DNA from: Mucilaginibacter kameinonensis
Lineage (GTDB): Bacteria > Bacteroidota > Bacteroidia > Sphingobacteriales > Sphingobacteriaceae
Assembly (NCBI RefSeq): GCF_003675385.1
Contig: NZ_RCWZ01000004.1
Span: 992,001 to 1,056,000, forward strand
Direction of reading: 5' to 3'
DNA length: 64,000 nucleotides
Below, in pieces: positions 10,061 through 17,800 of the stretch. Every line of letters starts with the position of its first letter. Position 1 is the first letter of the stretch. The notes under the pieces were generated by a model, which was not told where the DNA came from, ran no database searches, and worked only from the letters and a program-made list of their open reading frames with translations. A program made the translations under genes and the position numbers.

Positions 10061-10483
10061 ATGGCCAAAAACACCAATAAAACCACCGAAAACGAAAGCA
10101 GCGTTGCCGATTTCATTAACACCATAGCCGATGAAACTAAACGCGCTTACAGCTTTAAACTTGCCGAACTGATGGAAGAAGCCAGTGGACAAAAAGCAAA
10201 AATGTGGGGACCGGCTATTGTGGGTTTTGGCAGCTATCATTACAAATATGAAAGCGGTCGCGAAGGTGACGCACCGCTCATCGCTTTTTCACCGCGCAAG
10301 AGTTCCCTCACACTTTATCTTCCAAGCTTTGAGAGCAAAGAACAGCTGCTTCAAAAATTAGGAAAACATAAGCAAAGCGGCGGTTGTACACATATTATTA
10401 AGTTAACCGATGTTGATGCCGCTGTGCTAACGCAATTGCTTAGCGAATCGTTTAAGCACGCCGAAACAACGCACTGTAAGTAA
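10061..10483 (+). CDS. DUF1801 (YdhG-like) domain protein
   Basis: This 140-residue cytoplasmic protein has no signal peptide. It matches the DUF1801 pattern: VADFINTIADETKRAYSFKLAELMEEASG, MWGPAIVGFGSYHYKYESGREGDAPLIAFSPRK and a C-terminal KLTDVDAAVLTQLL. The fold is frataxin-like in solved relatives, but the biochemical role is not established. It starts 40 bases after the LytTR regulator, so it may be read through from that operon or use its own promoter. Confidence 0.88.
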   Translation: MAKNTNKTTENESSVADFINTIADETKRAYSFKLAELMEEASGQKAKMWGPAIVGFGSYHYKYESGREGDAPLIAFSPRKSSLTLYLPSFESKEQLLQKLGKHKQSGGCTHIIKLTDVDAAVLTQLLSESFKHAETTHCK

Positions 10484-10489
10484 AAAAAT

Positions 10490-10622
10490 CATTACCGTTG
10501 GTTTTAACCAACGGAATAATGAATAGCAAAAGAGGGCTTCAGCCCAAATTCGCTTGCTTAATTGGGCTAAAGCCAGAACTTTTTTCAGCTTTTATTCCGT
10601 TGGTTAAAACCAACGGCAATGA
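10490..10622. repeat. Nested palindromic repeat (CCGTTGGTTTTAACCAACGG family)
   Basis: Two 20-base palindromes (10495-10514 and 10597-10616) flank an inner inverted pair (10534-10547 GGGCTTCAGCCCAA and 10562-10574). The whole element is close to symmetric and could fold into a large cruciform. It fills the space between two convergent genes (DUF1801 and MocR), where it could also act as a two-way terminator. No second copy was seen in this window. Confidence 0.85.
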
Positions 10623-10646
10623 ATATACTTCATTTTTAAACTACCT

Positions 10647-12089
10647 TTAAGAAAGTTGCTTTACCAATTTTCCTAATACCCTGAAACTCTCTTCTACCAC
10701 ATCATCAAAAGCTAATCCAAAGCTAATGCGGATAAAATTGTTAAAACGCCCGTCTACACTAAAGATCTGGCCGGGAGCTATACTGATGTTATGCTCCATA
10801 GCCGCCTGATAAAGTTCAAAGGCGTTAACCTTTTTATCCAGCTCAATCCAAAGGGCATAACCGCCCTGGGGCCTGCTTATTTTTGTACCCGCCGGAAAGT
10901 GTGTCGCTATAGCCTGCGTATACCTCAGGCATTGGGTGTATAGCGCTTTACGTAGGTGCCGCATGTGCAGGTCATACCGTCCGGTTTCAAAAAAATGACC
11001 GATAGCTGCCTGCGTGGGGGTAGCGGAGGCTATACTATGCATCATTTTGATATTCAGCACCTGCTCCTTAAACCGCCCGGGGATGCACCAGCCTACCCTA
11101 TAGCCCGGCGCTATAGATTTGGAAACTGATGAGCACAGGATCACCAGGCCTTCAGTATCATAGCTTTTGCAGGTTCGCGGCCGGCTTTTGCCAAAATAGA
11201 TCTCGCCATAAATATCGTCCTCAATTAAGGGAACTTGTTTTTTGGCCAGCAGGCGAACCAGTTGTTGCTTGCGCTCGTCGGACATGCAAACACCTATGGG
11301 GTTGCTGAAATTGGTAACAAACAGGCATACCTTTACAGGCACTTCTTCCATTGCCCGCTCCAGGTATTCCAGGTCGAGTCCGGTATCCGGTTTTACAGGA
11401 ATCTCCAATACTTTCAAATCGAGGCTCAGCATCACATTGAAAATGCCGAAATAGGTAGGGCTTTCAATAGCGATGGTGTCGCCCGGTTTGGTAAGTGCCC
11501 GCAGGCAAAATATCAAAGCCTCCAGGCAGCCTTGTGTGGTAACCACATCATCCCCGGTAATGTTGCCGCCCCAGTTAAAGGCATTTTTTGCCACTTGCTT
11601 GCGTAAAGCTATGTTACCCTGCGGATTTTCATAAGTAATATTTCCGGTGGGACTGTTACGAATAGACTCGAGCATGGATTTACTGAGCTTAGTCATCGGA
11701 ATCAAACTCAGGGGTGGGGACGAGCGGGACAACTGTATAACGCTGTCTTCGGACATGTTGCGGTAAACCATGGCAATCATTTCGGCAACGCCAACCTGCT
11801 CCACTTTACTGACCGGGGGCTTGGTTTCCGGAACGCTCGTAAAACGGGCGGGCAGATATTTTACATAATAACCCGATTTGGTACGGGCCTCTATCAATCC
11901 CATATTTTCCAACTCCACATAAGCCTTATAAGCCGTACTCAGGCTAATGCCCTGCTCCTGGCTCAACATCCTTACCGATGGCAGCTTATCGCCGGGCTTG
12001 AGCAGGTTTTGTTTGATCTGTTTCTCTATACGGGCAGCTATCTGCGCATACAAAAAATCATTATCTGTACTGATTACCGGGCTTTCCAT
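10647..12089 (-). CDS. MocR-type regulator (GntR HTH fused to class I aminotransferase fold)
   Basis: The protein has 480 residues. The N-terminal GntR winged helix (about 10-78) reads KPGDKLPSVRMLSQEQGISLSTAYKAYVELENMGLIEARTKSGYYV in type. The C-terminal aminotransferase-like domain (about 110-475) keeps the PLP lysine at Lys324 in SSVSKSIAPGYRVGW, plus the NPIG and DDIYGE motifs. MocR proteins use PLP as an effector and usually control a neighbouring divergent gene. Here that is the GNAT/class V aminotransferase pair starting at 12181, across a 91-base gap that holds a GATAC/GTATC inverted motif. Confidence 0.95.
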   Translation of the reverse strand: MESPVISTDNDFLYAQIAARIEKQIKQNLLKPGDKLPSVRMLSQEQGISLSTAYKAYVELENMGLIEARTKSGYYVKYLPARFTSVPETKPPVSKVEQVGVAEMIAMVYRNMSEDSVIQLSRSSPPLSLIPMTKLSKSMLESIRNSPTGNITYENPQGNIALRKQVAKNAFNWGGNITGDDVVTTQGCLEALIFCLRALTKPGDTIAIESPTYFGIFNVMLSLDLKVLEIPVKPDTGLDLEYLERAMEEVPVKVCLFVTNFSNPIGVCMSDERKQQLVRLLAKKQVPLIEDDIYGEIYFGKSRPRTCKSYDTEGLVILCSSVSKSIAPGYRVGWCIPGRFKEQVLNIKMMHSIASATPTQAAIGHFFETGRYDLHMRHLRKALYTQCLRYTQAIATHFPAGTKISRPQGGYALWIELDKKVNAFELYQAAMEHNISIAPGQIFSVDGRFNNFIRISFGLAFDDVVEESFRVLGKLVKQLS

Positions 12090-12143
12090 ACCAAATCTGT
12101 TATGCTCAAAATTAACAAAACTGCATCTGTTTTTCTATTGCCG

Positions 12144-12162
12144 GATACTTTTATTTTGTATC
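12144..12162. promoter_or_regulatory. Candidate MocR operator GATAC-N9-GTATC
   Basis: This 5+5 inverted repeat lies in the 91-base gap between the MocR gene and the divergent GNAT gene. A similar GATAC-N5-GTATC motif occurs in the promoter gap of the second MocR gene (51446-51460). The shared half-site and context are the evidence; the half-site is short, so chance is possible. Confidence 0.4.
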
Positions 12163-12180
12163 GATCAAATAATTAAGCAC

Positions 12181-12648
12181 ATGGAACTACAGGTTATCGA
12201 TTATCAGCCCCAACATGCCCCCTACTTTGAAAAATTTAATAAGGCATGGCTTGAAGAGTATTTTACCGTTGAGCCTTTTGATAAATGGGTTTTGGAAAAT
12301 CCGGACGAGGCCATCATCAAAACTGGCGGAAGTATTTACTTTGTTACTTCAAACCAAAAAATTATTGGAACCGTAGCCCTGCGATATATTGAAGACGGCG
12401 TTTATGAGCTTACTAAAATGGCCGTTGATAAAGATCATCGCGGTGCGGGTGCGGGTCAGTTTTTGTGTCAAACGGGGATTGATAAAGCCCGGGAGCTTGG
12501 CGTAAAAAAACTGATCTTATTTTCGAGCAGGGTATTGGAAAATGCCATCCACATTTACCGCAAATTGGGTTTTACCGAAATACCGGTTGAACCGGGCACC
12601 TACAAACGTGCCGATATCATGATGGAAATAAATTTTATTAACAACTAA
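12181..12648 (+). CDS. GNAT-family N-acetyltransferase
   Basis: I start at the ATG at 12181 (MELQVIDYQPQHAPYFEKF), giving 155 residues; the frame is open further upstream but that would run into the divergent MocR gene. The fold signature is clear: a beta-strand VALRYIEDGVYELTKMAVDKDHRGAGAGQFLC with the acetyl-CoA loop (R/Q-x-x-G-x-G/A), then KLILFSSRVLENAIHIYRKLGFTEI. It transfers an acetyl group to an unknown small molecule or protein. The aminotransferase gene starts only five bases after its stop, so they are co-transcribed and probably act on related amine substrates. Confidence 0.92.
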   Translation: MELQVIDYQPQHAPYFEKFNKAWLEEYFTVEPFDKWVLENPDEAIIKTGGSIYFVTSNQKIIGTVALRYIEDGVYELTKMAVDKDHRGAGAGQFLCQTGIDKARELGVKKLILFSSRVLENAIHIYRKLGFTEIPVEPGTYKRADIMMEINFINN

Positions 12649-12653
12649 GCTCA

Positions 12654-13856
12654 ATGGAAAATATACTAACCGAACAGGAAATACAACAGCTAAGGGCCGA
12701 AACCCGGGGTACCGAGAAAACTATCCATTTTAACAATGCAGGTTCATCATTGCCGGCCAATGCAGTGGTTGATACAGTGATAGATTACCTGTACGAAGAA
12801 GCGCAAAATGGGGGCTATGAAACCGAATACACTTACCGCGAGGAGTTGGAAAATACCTACAACCTGATAGCCAAACTTATTAACGCCCGCAAGGATGAAA
12901 TTGCCATTGTTGAAAACGCCAGTATTGGCTGGTGGCTGGCTTTTAACGGTATTGACTTTAAACCCGACGATGAGATCATTACCTGCGAAATGGAGTATGT
13001 AACCAACCTGATTGGTTTACTTCATGCACAAAAAACATTGGGCGTGAAGTTTAAAGTGATCCCGAACGATGAGCATGGCAATTTCCCACTTAAAGCTTTT
13101 GAGGAAGCCATCGGCCCTAAAACAAAACTGATTGCGGTAACCCATATCCCATCCACAGCAGGAGGAATGATTCCCGTTGTGGAGATTGGCAAAATAGCCC
13201 GGAAGCATAACATCCTATACCTGCTTGATGCCTGCCAGAGCGTTGGCCATGTACCATTAGATGTAGAGGATATAGGCTGCGATATGCTGGCGGTAACCGG
13301 CAGGAAATATCTGCGCGCACCGAGGGGCACCGGCTTTTTATATGTACGCAAAGAGGTGCGGGATAAACTAAAACTGTTTTTCATGGACGGCTTTACCACG
13401 CAATGGGTAACTGAAACTGATTTTAAACCGCGTGACGATGCACGTCGTTTCGAGGTTTATGAAAAAAACCGTGCCCTAACCCTGGGCCTCGGAAAAGCCG
13501 TTGAATACGCGCTTAATCTTGGCGTTGAGCGTACCTGGCAGCGCGTTCAATATTTAGCGGGATTGCTGCGCGATAAGCTAAAAGAAGTTAACGGCATAAA
13601 AGTTCATGATTTTGGCGACCAGCTATGTGGTATTGTTACTTTTTCTGTAGACGGCACGGATGCCGCAACCGTAAAAAACAAACTGGCAGAGCGGCATATC
13701 AATGTATCGGTTGGGAAAGCAGTATCAACACTCATCTACATGAATAAAAACCACCTGAGTAATATTGTAAGAGCGTCGGTGCATTACTATAATACTGAAG
13801 AAGAGATTGGTATTTTGTGTGAGGTGTTGAAAGGGATGATTGGCGAGGCAGTTTAG
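12654..13856 (+). CDS. Class V aminotransferase-fold PLP enzyme (cysteine desulfurase/isopenicillin epimerase-like)
   Basis: This 400-residue cytoplasmic enzyme has a class V aminotransferase fold. The cofactor aspartate lies in LLDACQSVGHVPLDV (about 191-205) and the Schiff-base lysine is Lys218 in VTGRKYLRAPRGTGFLYV. The GRK context resembles EgtE-like and isopenicillin-N-epimerase-like members more than IscS, and there is no cysteine-bearing active loop near the C-terminus that I can see. It may be a lyase, racemase or transaminase for an amino acid. It sits behind a GNAT gene and opposite a PLP-sensing MocR regulator. Confidence 0.9.
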   Translation: MENILTEQEIQQLRAETRGTEKTIHFNNAGSSLPANAVVDTVIDYLYEEAQNGGYETEYTYREELENTYNLIAKLINARKDEIAIVENASIGWWLAFNGIDFKPDDEIITCEMEYVTNLIGLLHAQKTLGVKFKVIPNDEHGNFPLKAFEEAIGPKTKLIAVTHIPSTAGGMIPVVEIGKIARKHNILYLLDACQSVGHVPLDVEDIGCDMLAVTGRKYLRAPRGTGFLYVRKEVRDKLKLFFMDGFTTQWVTETDFKPRDDARRFEVYEKNRALTLGLGKAVEYALNLGVERTWQRVQYLAGLLRDKLKEVNGIKVHDFGDQLCGIVTFSVDGTDAATVKNKLAERHINVSVGKAVSTLIYMNKNHLSNIVRASVHYYNTEEEIGILCEVLKGMIGEAV

Positions 13857-13879
13857 TTTTGTATTTCCTCCGCAAGATT

Positions 13880-13959
13880 AAGCGTCTACGCTTGATCGTT
13901 ACCCTTATAGAGCGTCCACGCTCCCGTATTGCGTTATAAACGTAAGCGTGGACGCTTAC
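13880..13959. repeat. Triple short palindrome AGCGTCYACGCT
   Basis: Three copies of a 12-14 base palindrome occur at 13880-13893, 13910-13923 and 13942-13959. The last is extended to 18 bases (GTAAGCGTGGACGCTTAC). They fill part of the 275-base gap between the aminotransferase and AraC genes. They look like a short dispersed repeat; terminator function is possible. Confidence 0.75.
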
Positions 13960-14131
13960 TTTAGTCATAGTTCAAGCGAAAGACGCATGAACTTACATGT
14001 AAGAAATGTCAACAAAACAGCTGCCTCTATTGGTATTTTGTAATTTTTTTGAGCCAAAACGTCGCCCATAAAAATTGCTGCCGGGGTATAGCAGCGTATA
14101 TTTTATATTAGCGGCCTAAACCACAAGCGTT

Positions 14132-14989
14132 TTGAAGGAAATCCGCGATAAATCAGGAGAGTTTTTACTTGGGCTGAAAGAACCACAGGAAGACATTTTG
14201 TGTACACCTGCCCAGTTTTCAGAATATACCGTTTACCTGGTTCCGGAAGGCTCGGGTATTTTTCATGCCGATTTTGGCGCGTTTCCCTTTACTGGCCCGG
14301 TGCTGCTGTTTTCAACCCCGCTTCAAACTATTTATATAGATGAATGCCGCGCTATAAAAAGCAATCTATTACAGTTTCACAGCGACTTTTACTGTATTGA
14401 GTACCACAGGGAAGAAGTAGCCTGCAACGGGCTGTTATTTAACAACATTTATCTTGATCCCATTGTCCCGCTTAGCCCGCAGGATGTAAAGGTTTTTGAA
14501 CTGCTGCTTATGCAGATGGACGACGAATTTATGCAGCCGCAACCGTCTGAAATTGTGCTGCGGGCCTACCTTCAGCTTTTTTTGGCCAAAGCCAGCAGCA
14601 TAAAAATGAACGCCATCAATACCGATCAGGATAAACCTCAGAAAGATGAGCTGATGGAAAAGTTCCGTACGCTACTCAATCAGCATTTTCTTGATCTGCA
14701 TAAACCATCAGATTACGCGTCATTACTGGCCATATCGTCTGATACCTTAACCAGGCGCTGTGCCAGATACTTCCATAAATCCCCCTCTCAACTCATACAG
14801 GAGCGCCTCATTCTCGAAGCCAAAAAACAGCTTCACCTCACCAGGCAAAGTATTAAAGAAATTGCCTATAACCTTAAATTTCAGGACGAATTCTATTTCA
14901 GCCGGGTATTTAAAAAGTTCACCAAAGTATCACCACAAACATTCCGCGATAAAACAGGAATTTCCATCGTAGCGGATTTGTACAAATAA
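14132..14989 (+). CDS. AraC-family transcriptional regulator
   Basis: The protein has 285 residues from a TTG start at 14132 (MKEIRDKSGEFLLG), which is uncertain because no ATG lies close. The N-terminal half is a cupin-like sensing domain with four cysteines (24, 72, 88, 98). The C-terminal third has the double AraC helix-turn-helix (about 185-280), including LAISSDTLTRRCARYFHKSPSQLIQERLILEAKKQL and SIKEIAYNLKFQDEFYFSRVFKKFTKVSPQTFR. It lies 67 bases upstream of the DUF417 operon in the same direction, so it is the likely regulator of that operon. Confidence 0.92.
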   Translation: MKEIRDKSGEFLLGLKEPQEDILCTPAQFSEYTVYLVPEGSGIFHADFGAFPFTGPVLLFSTPLQTIYIDECRAIKSNLLQFHSDFYCIEYHREEVACNGLLFNNIYLDPIVPLSPQDVKVFELLLMQMDDEFMQPQPSEIVLRAYLQLFLAKASSIKMNAINTDQDKPQKDELMEKFRTLLNQHFLDLHKPSDYASLLAISSDTLTRRCARYFHKSPSQLIQERLILEAKKQLHLTRQSIKEIAYNLKFQDEFYFSRVFKKFTKVSPQTFRDKTGISIVADLYK

Positions 14990-15007
14990 AACCCTTTTTT
15001 GTCCATG

Positions 15008-15036
15008 TTGGGGGAGTACGTGGCGTTGTAATTTTG
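15008..15036 (+). promoter_or_regulatory. Candidate Bacteroidota promoter for the DUF417 operon
   Basis: TTG at 15008-15010 and TAATTTTG at 15029-15036 match the -33 (TTTG-like) and -7 (TAnnTTTG) elements with an 18-base spacer. The DUF417 ATG follows at 15057. This suggests the three-gene operon has its own promoter downstream of the AraC gene. Confidence 0.5.
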
Positions 15037-15056
15037 CTTCATCAAAAAACAACAAC

Positions 15057-15629
15057 ATGAAAACTTCAATAATAAATACCATAGCAAACCTTGATCAGCT
15101 TGGTAAAAAAGCCGTTCGTTTCGGCATCGTAGTCGTATTCCTTTGGATTGGCGGTCTTAAGTTTTTCGCTTATGAGGCCGATGGTGTAGTACCCTTTGTG
15201 GCCAACAGCCCGGTAATGTCATTCTTCTATAACCACCCAACCGAATACAAAAAACACGTAAACAAAGAAGGTGAACTGATTGCTGCCAATCACCAATGGC
15301 ACATCGAAAATAACACATACGGTTTTTCCGTGGGACTGGGGATCTTCCTGGTAACATTGGGTGTTTTGGTTGCCCTTTATAAAGTTATACCAATACCAAG
15401 TATGATTGCCAGCATCCTGGTATTTATCATGACCCTGGGTACATTATCATTCCTGATTACCACCCCCGAAAGCTGGGTGCCACACTTAACCGATAACCAA
15501 TGGGGCTTCCCTTACCTGTCAGGCCGCGGTCGTTTAGTAATCAAAGATATCGTGATCCTTGGCGGCGCTATTATCACTATGAGCGAGACTGCGCAGCTTT
15601 ATCTTAAACGTAAAACAACAAGTAAATAA
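15057..15629 (+). CDS. DUF417-family (YkgB/RclC-like) inner-membrane protein
   Basis: This 190-residue membrane protein has about four hydrophobic helices: FGIVVVFLWIGGLKFFAYEADGVVPFVANSP near the N-terminus, then helices near 85-105, 110-135 and 160-178. The first segment with KFFAYEADGIxPxVxxSP is the DUF417 signature. In E. coli the DUF417 protein RclC belongs to the hypochlorite-induced rcl operon controlled by the AraC-type RclR. Here too an AraC regulator is upstream and an AhpD-like gene is downstream, so an oxidant-defence role is a fair inference but not shown. Confidence 0.9.
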   Translation: MKTSIINTIANLDQLGKKAVRFGIVVVFLWIGGLKFFAYEADGVVPFVANSPVMSFFYNHPTEYKKHVNKEGELIAANHQWHIENNTYGFSVGLGIFLVTLGVLVALYKVIPIPSMIASILVFIMTLGTLSFLITTPESWVPHLTDNQWGFPYLSGRGRLVIKDIVILGGAIITMSETAQLYLKRKTTSK

Positions 15630-15649
15630 TCTTAAACCATAATATAATC

Positions 15650-16189
15650 ATGAAAACAATAACAGTTCCAACCCGCGACCAGGTAAGTGCCGAATCGCAG
15701 GTTATGTTTGATACTTTCACAAAACGCGTTGGTAAAGTGCCAAATTTGTACGCTACCATGGGCTACTCTGCTCCTGCTCTTAAAATGTTTATGGATATGG
15801 AAGATGACATGGGTAAAAGCGTATTTACCCCTAAAGAAAGGGAAGCTATTGCCCTTATCGTATCCGAAATAAATGGCTGTGCCTACTGTTTAGCCGGTCA
15901 TAGCATGTTAGCCATAAAACGCGGGTTTACTAAGGAGCAAACCCTTGACATTAGAAGAGGGCATACTGATGATGAAAAATTAAACGCCATTGTTGGCTTA
16001 GCAAAGTCAATTGTTGAAAATAAAGGTAAAGCCGATGAAACCTCACTAAATGACTTCTACGCTGCAGGCTTTGACGAAGCTGCTTTAATGGAGCTCATCG
16101 CCTTTATTACCATACGCGTTTATACTAACTATGTATTCGCCAACACCGAAATTCCTGTAGATTTTCCTGCCGCCGATCCTATTAACTAA
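15650..16189 (+). CDS. Carboxymuconolactone decarboxylase/AhpD-family peroxidase-like protein
   Basis: This 179-residue cytoplasmic protein has an all-helical AhpD-like fold. The active motif is EINGCAYCLAGHSMLA with Glu73, Cys77, Cys80 and His84, the CxxC pair and proton-relay residues of alkylhydroperoxidase D. It would reduce peroxides using a thiol donor. The gene starts 20 bases after the DUF417 stop and 14 bases before the next gene, so it is the middle gene of a three-gene operon. Confidence 0.92.
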   Translation: MKTITVPTRDQVSAESQVMFDTFTKRVGKVPNLYATMGYSAPALKMFMDMEDDMGKSVFTPKEREAIALIVSEINGCAYCLAGHSMLAIKRGFTKEQTLDIRRGHTDDEKLNAIVGLAKSIVENKGKADETSLNDFYAAGFDEAALMELIAFITIRVYTNYVFANTEIPVDFPAADPIN

Positions 16190-16203
16190 AACATTCTAAC
16201 CAC

Positions 16204-16605
16204 ATGAAAACTACCGAAGAAGTAAAAGAGCAATTGGCCAATAAGTTTTTGACCGGCTTAAAGAATCGTGATTGGGAACTCATGCGCTCAGCCCTTACCA
16301 ATGATGTTACCTGGACACTGCCTGGAACAAGCTTATTATCTGGGCCGGCAGTTGGTGCCGATGCTGTAATAAAACGGGCCAATCAGTTGCGTGATTTTGG
16401 GGTAATGGTTCAGCTTAATCATATTTTATATGGTTTGGATAGCGTAGCGTTGTCGCTGCACAACACAGCCAGCCGCGGCGATTTGATCCTTGATGAATAC
16501 GTAGCCATAGTTTGTGATATTGTTGACGAAAAGATCAGCCGGATAACTACTCATTTGAGCGATGTGGAAGGCATCAACAAGTTTTTTATTGAAGGGGTGA
16601 TTTAA
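16204..16605 (+). CDS. SnoaL-like/NTF2-fold protein
   Basis: The protein has 133 residues and no signal peptide. It has the NTF2-like cone pattern: KFLTGLKNRDWELMRSALTNDVTWTLPGTSLLSGPAVGADAVIKRANQL, then strands including DEYVAIVCDIVDEKISRITTHLSDVEGINKFF. Such proteins bind or isomerise small hydrophobic molecules, and many are of unknown role. It is the last gene of the DUF417/AhpD operon, and a strong hairpin terminator follows. Confidence 0.85.
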   Translation: MKTTEEVKEQLANKFLTGLKNRDWELMRSALTNDVTWTLPGTSLLSGPAVGADAVIKRANQLRDFGVMVQLNHILYGLDSVALSLHNTASRGDLILDEYVAIVCDIVDEKISRITTHLSDVEGINKFFIEGVI

Positions 16606-16625
16606 CCCGTTTAACATACAATAAT

Positions 16626-16668
16626 AAAATCGTCATTGCCGGAAAATGAGGCAATGGCGATTTTTTTT
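16626..16668 (+). terminator. Rho-independent terminator after the DUF417 operon
   Basis: A stem of CATTGCC with GGCAATG, flanked by AATCG/CGATT, has an 8-base loop and is followed by a run of eight T. It ends transcription 20-60 bases after the SnoaL-like stop codon. Confidence 0.85.
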
Positions 16669-16712
16669 ATAAGGTTTCTGCGTTAACTTTGAGCCAAATC
16701 CCTGCGGTACAT

Positions 16713-17315
16713 ATGAAATATTTGAGCATCATTTTACTTATCTTCTTCGCCGGTCAGCGTGGTTTTGCGCAAAGCCATAAAGAACAAATCGCCTCTTTCA
16801 GGCAAAATTATAAAGATGATTTTTTGAAAGATCCGCGTTCACCGCTGAAACAGGATGATCTGCAATATTTAAGATTTTATGATGCCGATAGCACCTACCG
16901 GGTTACAGCCAAAGCCGAACTGCTCACTAACCAATCGGCATTTGTAATACCGGCATTTGATGGCACGGCTAAACAGTATGTACGTTACGCTTTGCTTTCG
17001 TTCACTTTAAGAGATAAGCCTATGCAGTTAACCATTTACAAAAGTATAGCGCTGTCTCAAAATCCCGCGTTTAGCAATTACCTGTTTTTGCCTTTTACCG
17101 ATGCTACCAACGGAACAACAACCTATGGCGGTGGCCGCTACATTGATCTGACCACCCGCGACATTAAAAACGGCTCAATAGTCATCGACTTCAATAAGGC
17201 CTATAATCCTTATTGCGCGTTTGCAAGCGGCTATTCATGCCCTAAACCACCCGATGAAAACCGGATAGATTTGGCCGTTGAAGCCGGTGAAAAGAGTTTT
17301 GGTAAAGGACATTAA
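16713..17315 (+). CDS. DUF1684 (YdhF-like) exported protein
   Basis: I start at the ATG at 16713, which begins a clear signal peptide (MKYLSIILLIFFAGQRGFAQ), giving 200 residues. The mature part matches DUF1684: FLKDPRSPLKQDDLQYLRFYDAD, then GGGRYIDL and DFNKAYNPYCAFASGYSCPKPPDENRIDLAVEAGEK, with the conserved YNPYCAxxxxYxCPxPPxEN block near the C-terminus. The function of this family is unknown. It is a single gene; a TAACTTTG box at 16684-16691 could be its -7 element. Confidence 0.9.
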   Translation: MKYLSIILLIFFAGQRGFAQSHKEQIASFRQNYKDDFLKDPRSPLKQDDLQYLRFYDADSTYRVTAKAELLTNQSAFVIPAFDGTAKQYVRYALLSFTLRDKPMQLTIYKSIALSQNPAFSNYLFLPFTDATNGTTTYGGGRYIDLTTRDIKNGSIVIDFNKAYNPYCAFASGYSCPKPPDENRIDLAVEAGEKSFGKGH

Positions 17316-17800
17316 CGATAATCCATTTTTTGCAATTGATATGATAGCCAGATCATATCGGGCCTAAAGAGAAATATCATCTCTTTTGTAAACTCGTTAT
17401 GCAAGCTTTGAAGCGGATGCATTTATCGTCCTTTTTCATCAGATAATGGGTTTATACAACTTTATCATATGCGAATTCCCCGTAGGGGATACCTGTTTGT
17501 AGAAAAATAAAAGCAACAGTCTTTTGCCTCGTAGAGGCTACCCGCTCCGCATTGATTATAAGCATCGCTCTCTTAGGGTAGCACCTACGGCGCAAAAACG
17601 GCGGTTATATTTTTCTACAAACAGGTAGCGCCTACGGCGCATATTAGCGTGATGCCTATGCTACAATAAAAAGGAATAGACCAATTCAGTTTATTTTTTC
17701 AAAACTATTCTATTAATAACAGGCCTAAAACATTCCTAAATCGTTTTCCAGCAACCGATTTAAAATTAAGTTAACATTGACGGTATAACTTTGGCCGGAA
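17316..17800. other. Intergenic region with an inverted repeat, upstream of the sigma factor
   Basis: This 485-base gap holds no credible gene. Its centre is a long inverted repeat (17490-17641), described separately. A TAACTTTG sequence at 17786-17793 fits the -7 consensus and lies only seven bases before the ATG of the sigma factor gene, so the transcript would have a very short leader. Confidence 0.6.
17490..17641. repeat. 20-base perfect inverted repeat with CCTACGGCGC motifs
   Basis: TACCTGTTTGTAGAAAAATA (17490-17509) is repeated exactly in reverse complement at 17608-17627, with 98 bases between the arms. CCTACGGCGCA occurs at about 17583 and again at 17631-17641, directly outside the right arm. 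The left side has a matching CCCGTAGGGG. This looks like a small non-coding mobile repeat; it has no open frame. Confidence 0.85.

Noticed and set aside
10597..10616. Operator for the MocR or DUF1801 gene
   Set aside because: The palindrome is part of a larger nested repeat lying at the 3' ends of both genes, so a repeat or terminator role fits better.
11235..11606. 123-codon open frame antisense to the MocR gene
   Set aside because: It is a shadow of a strongly supported gene with conserved PLP motifs.
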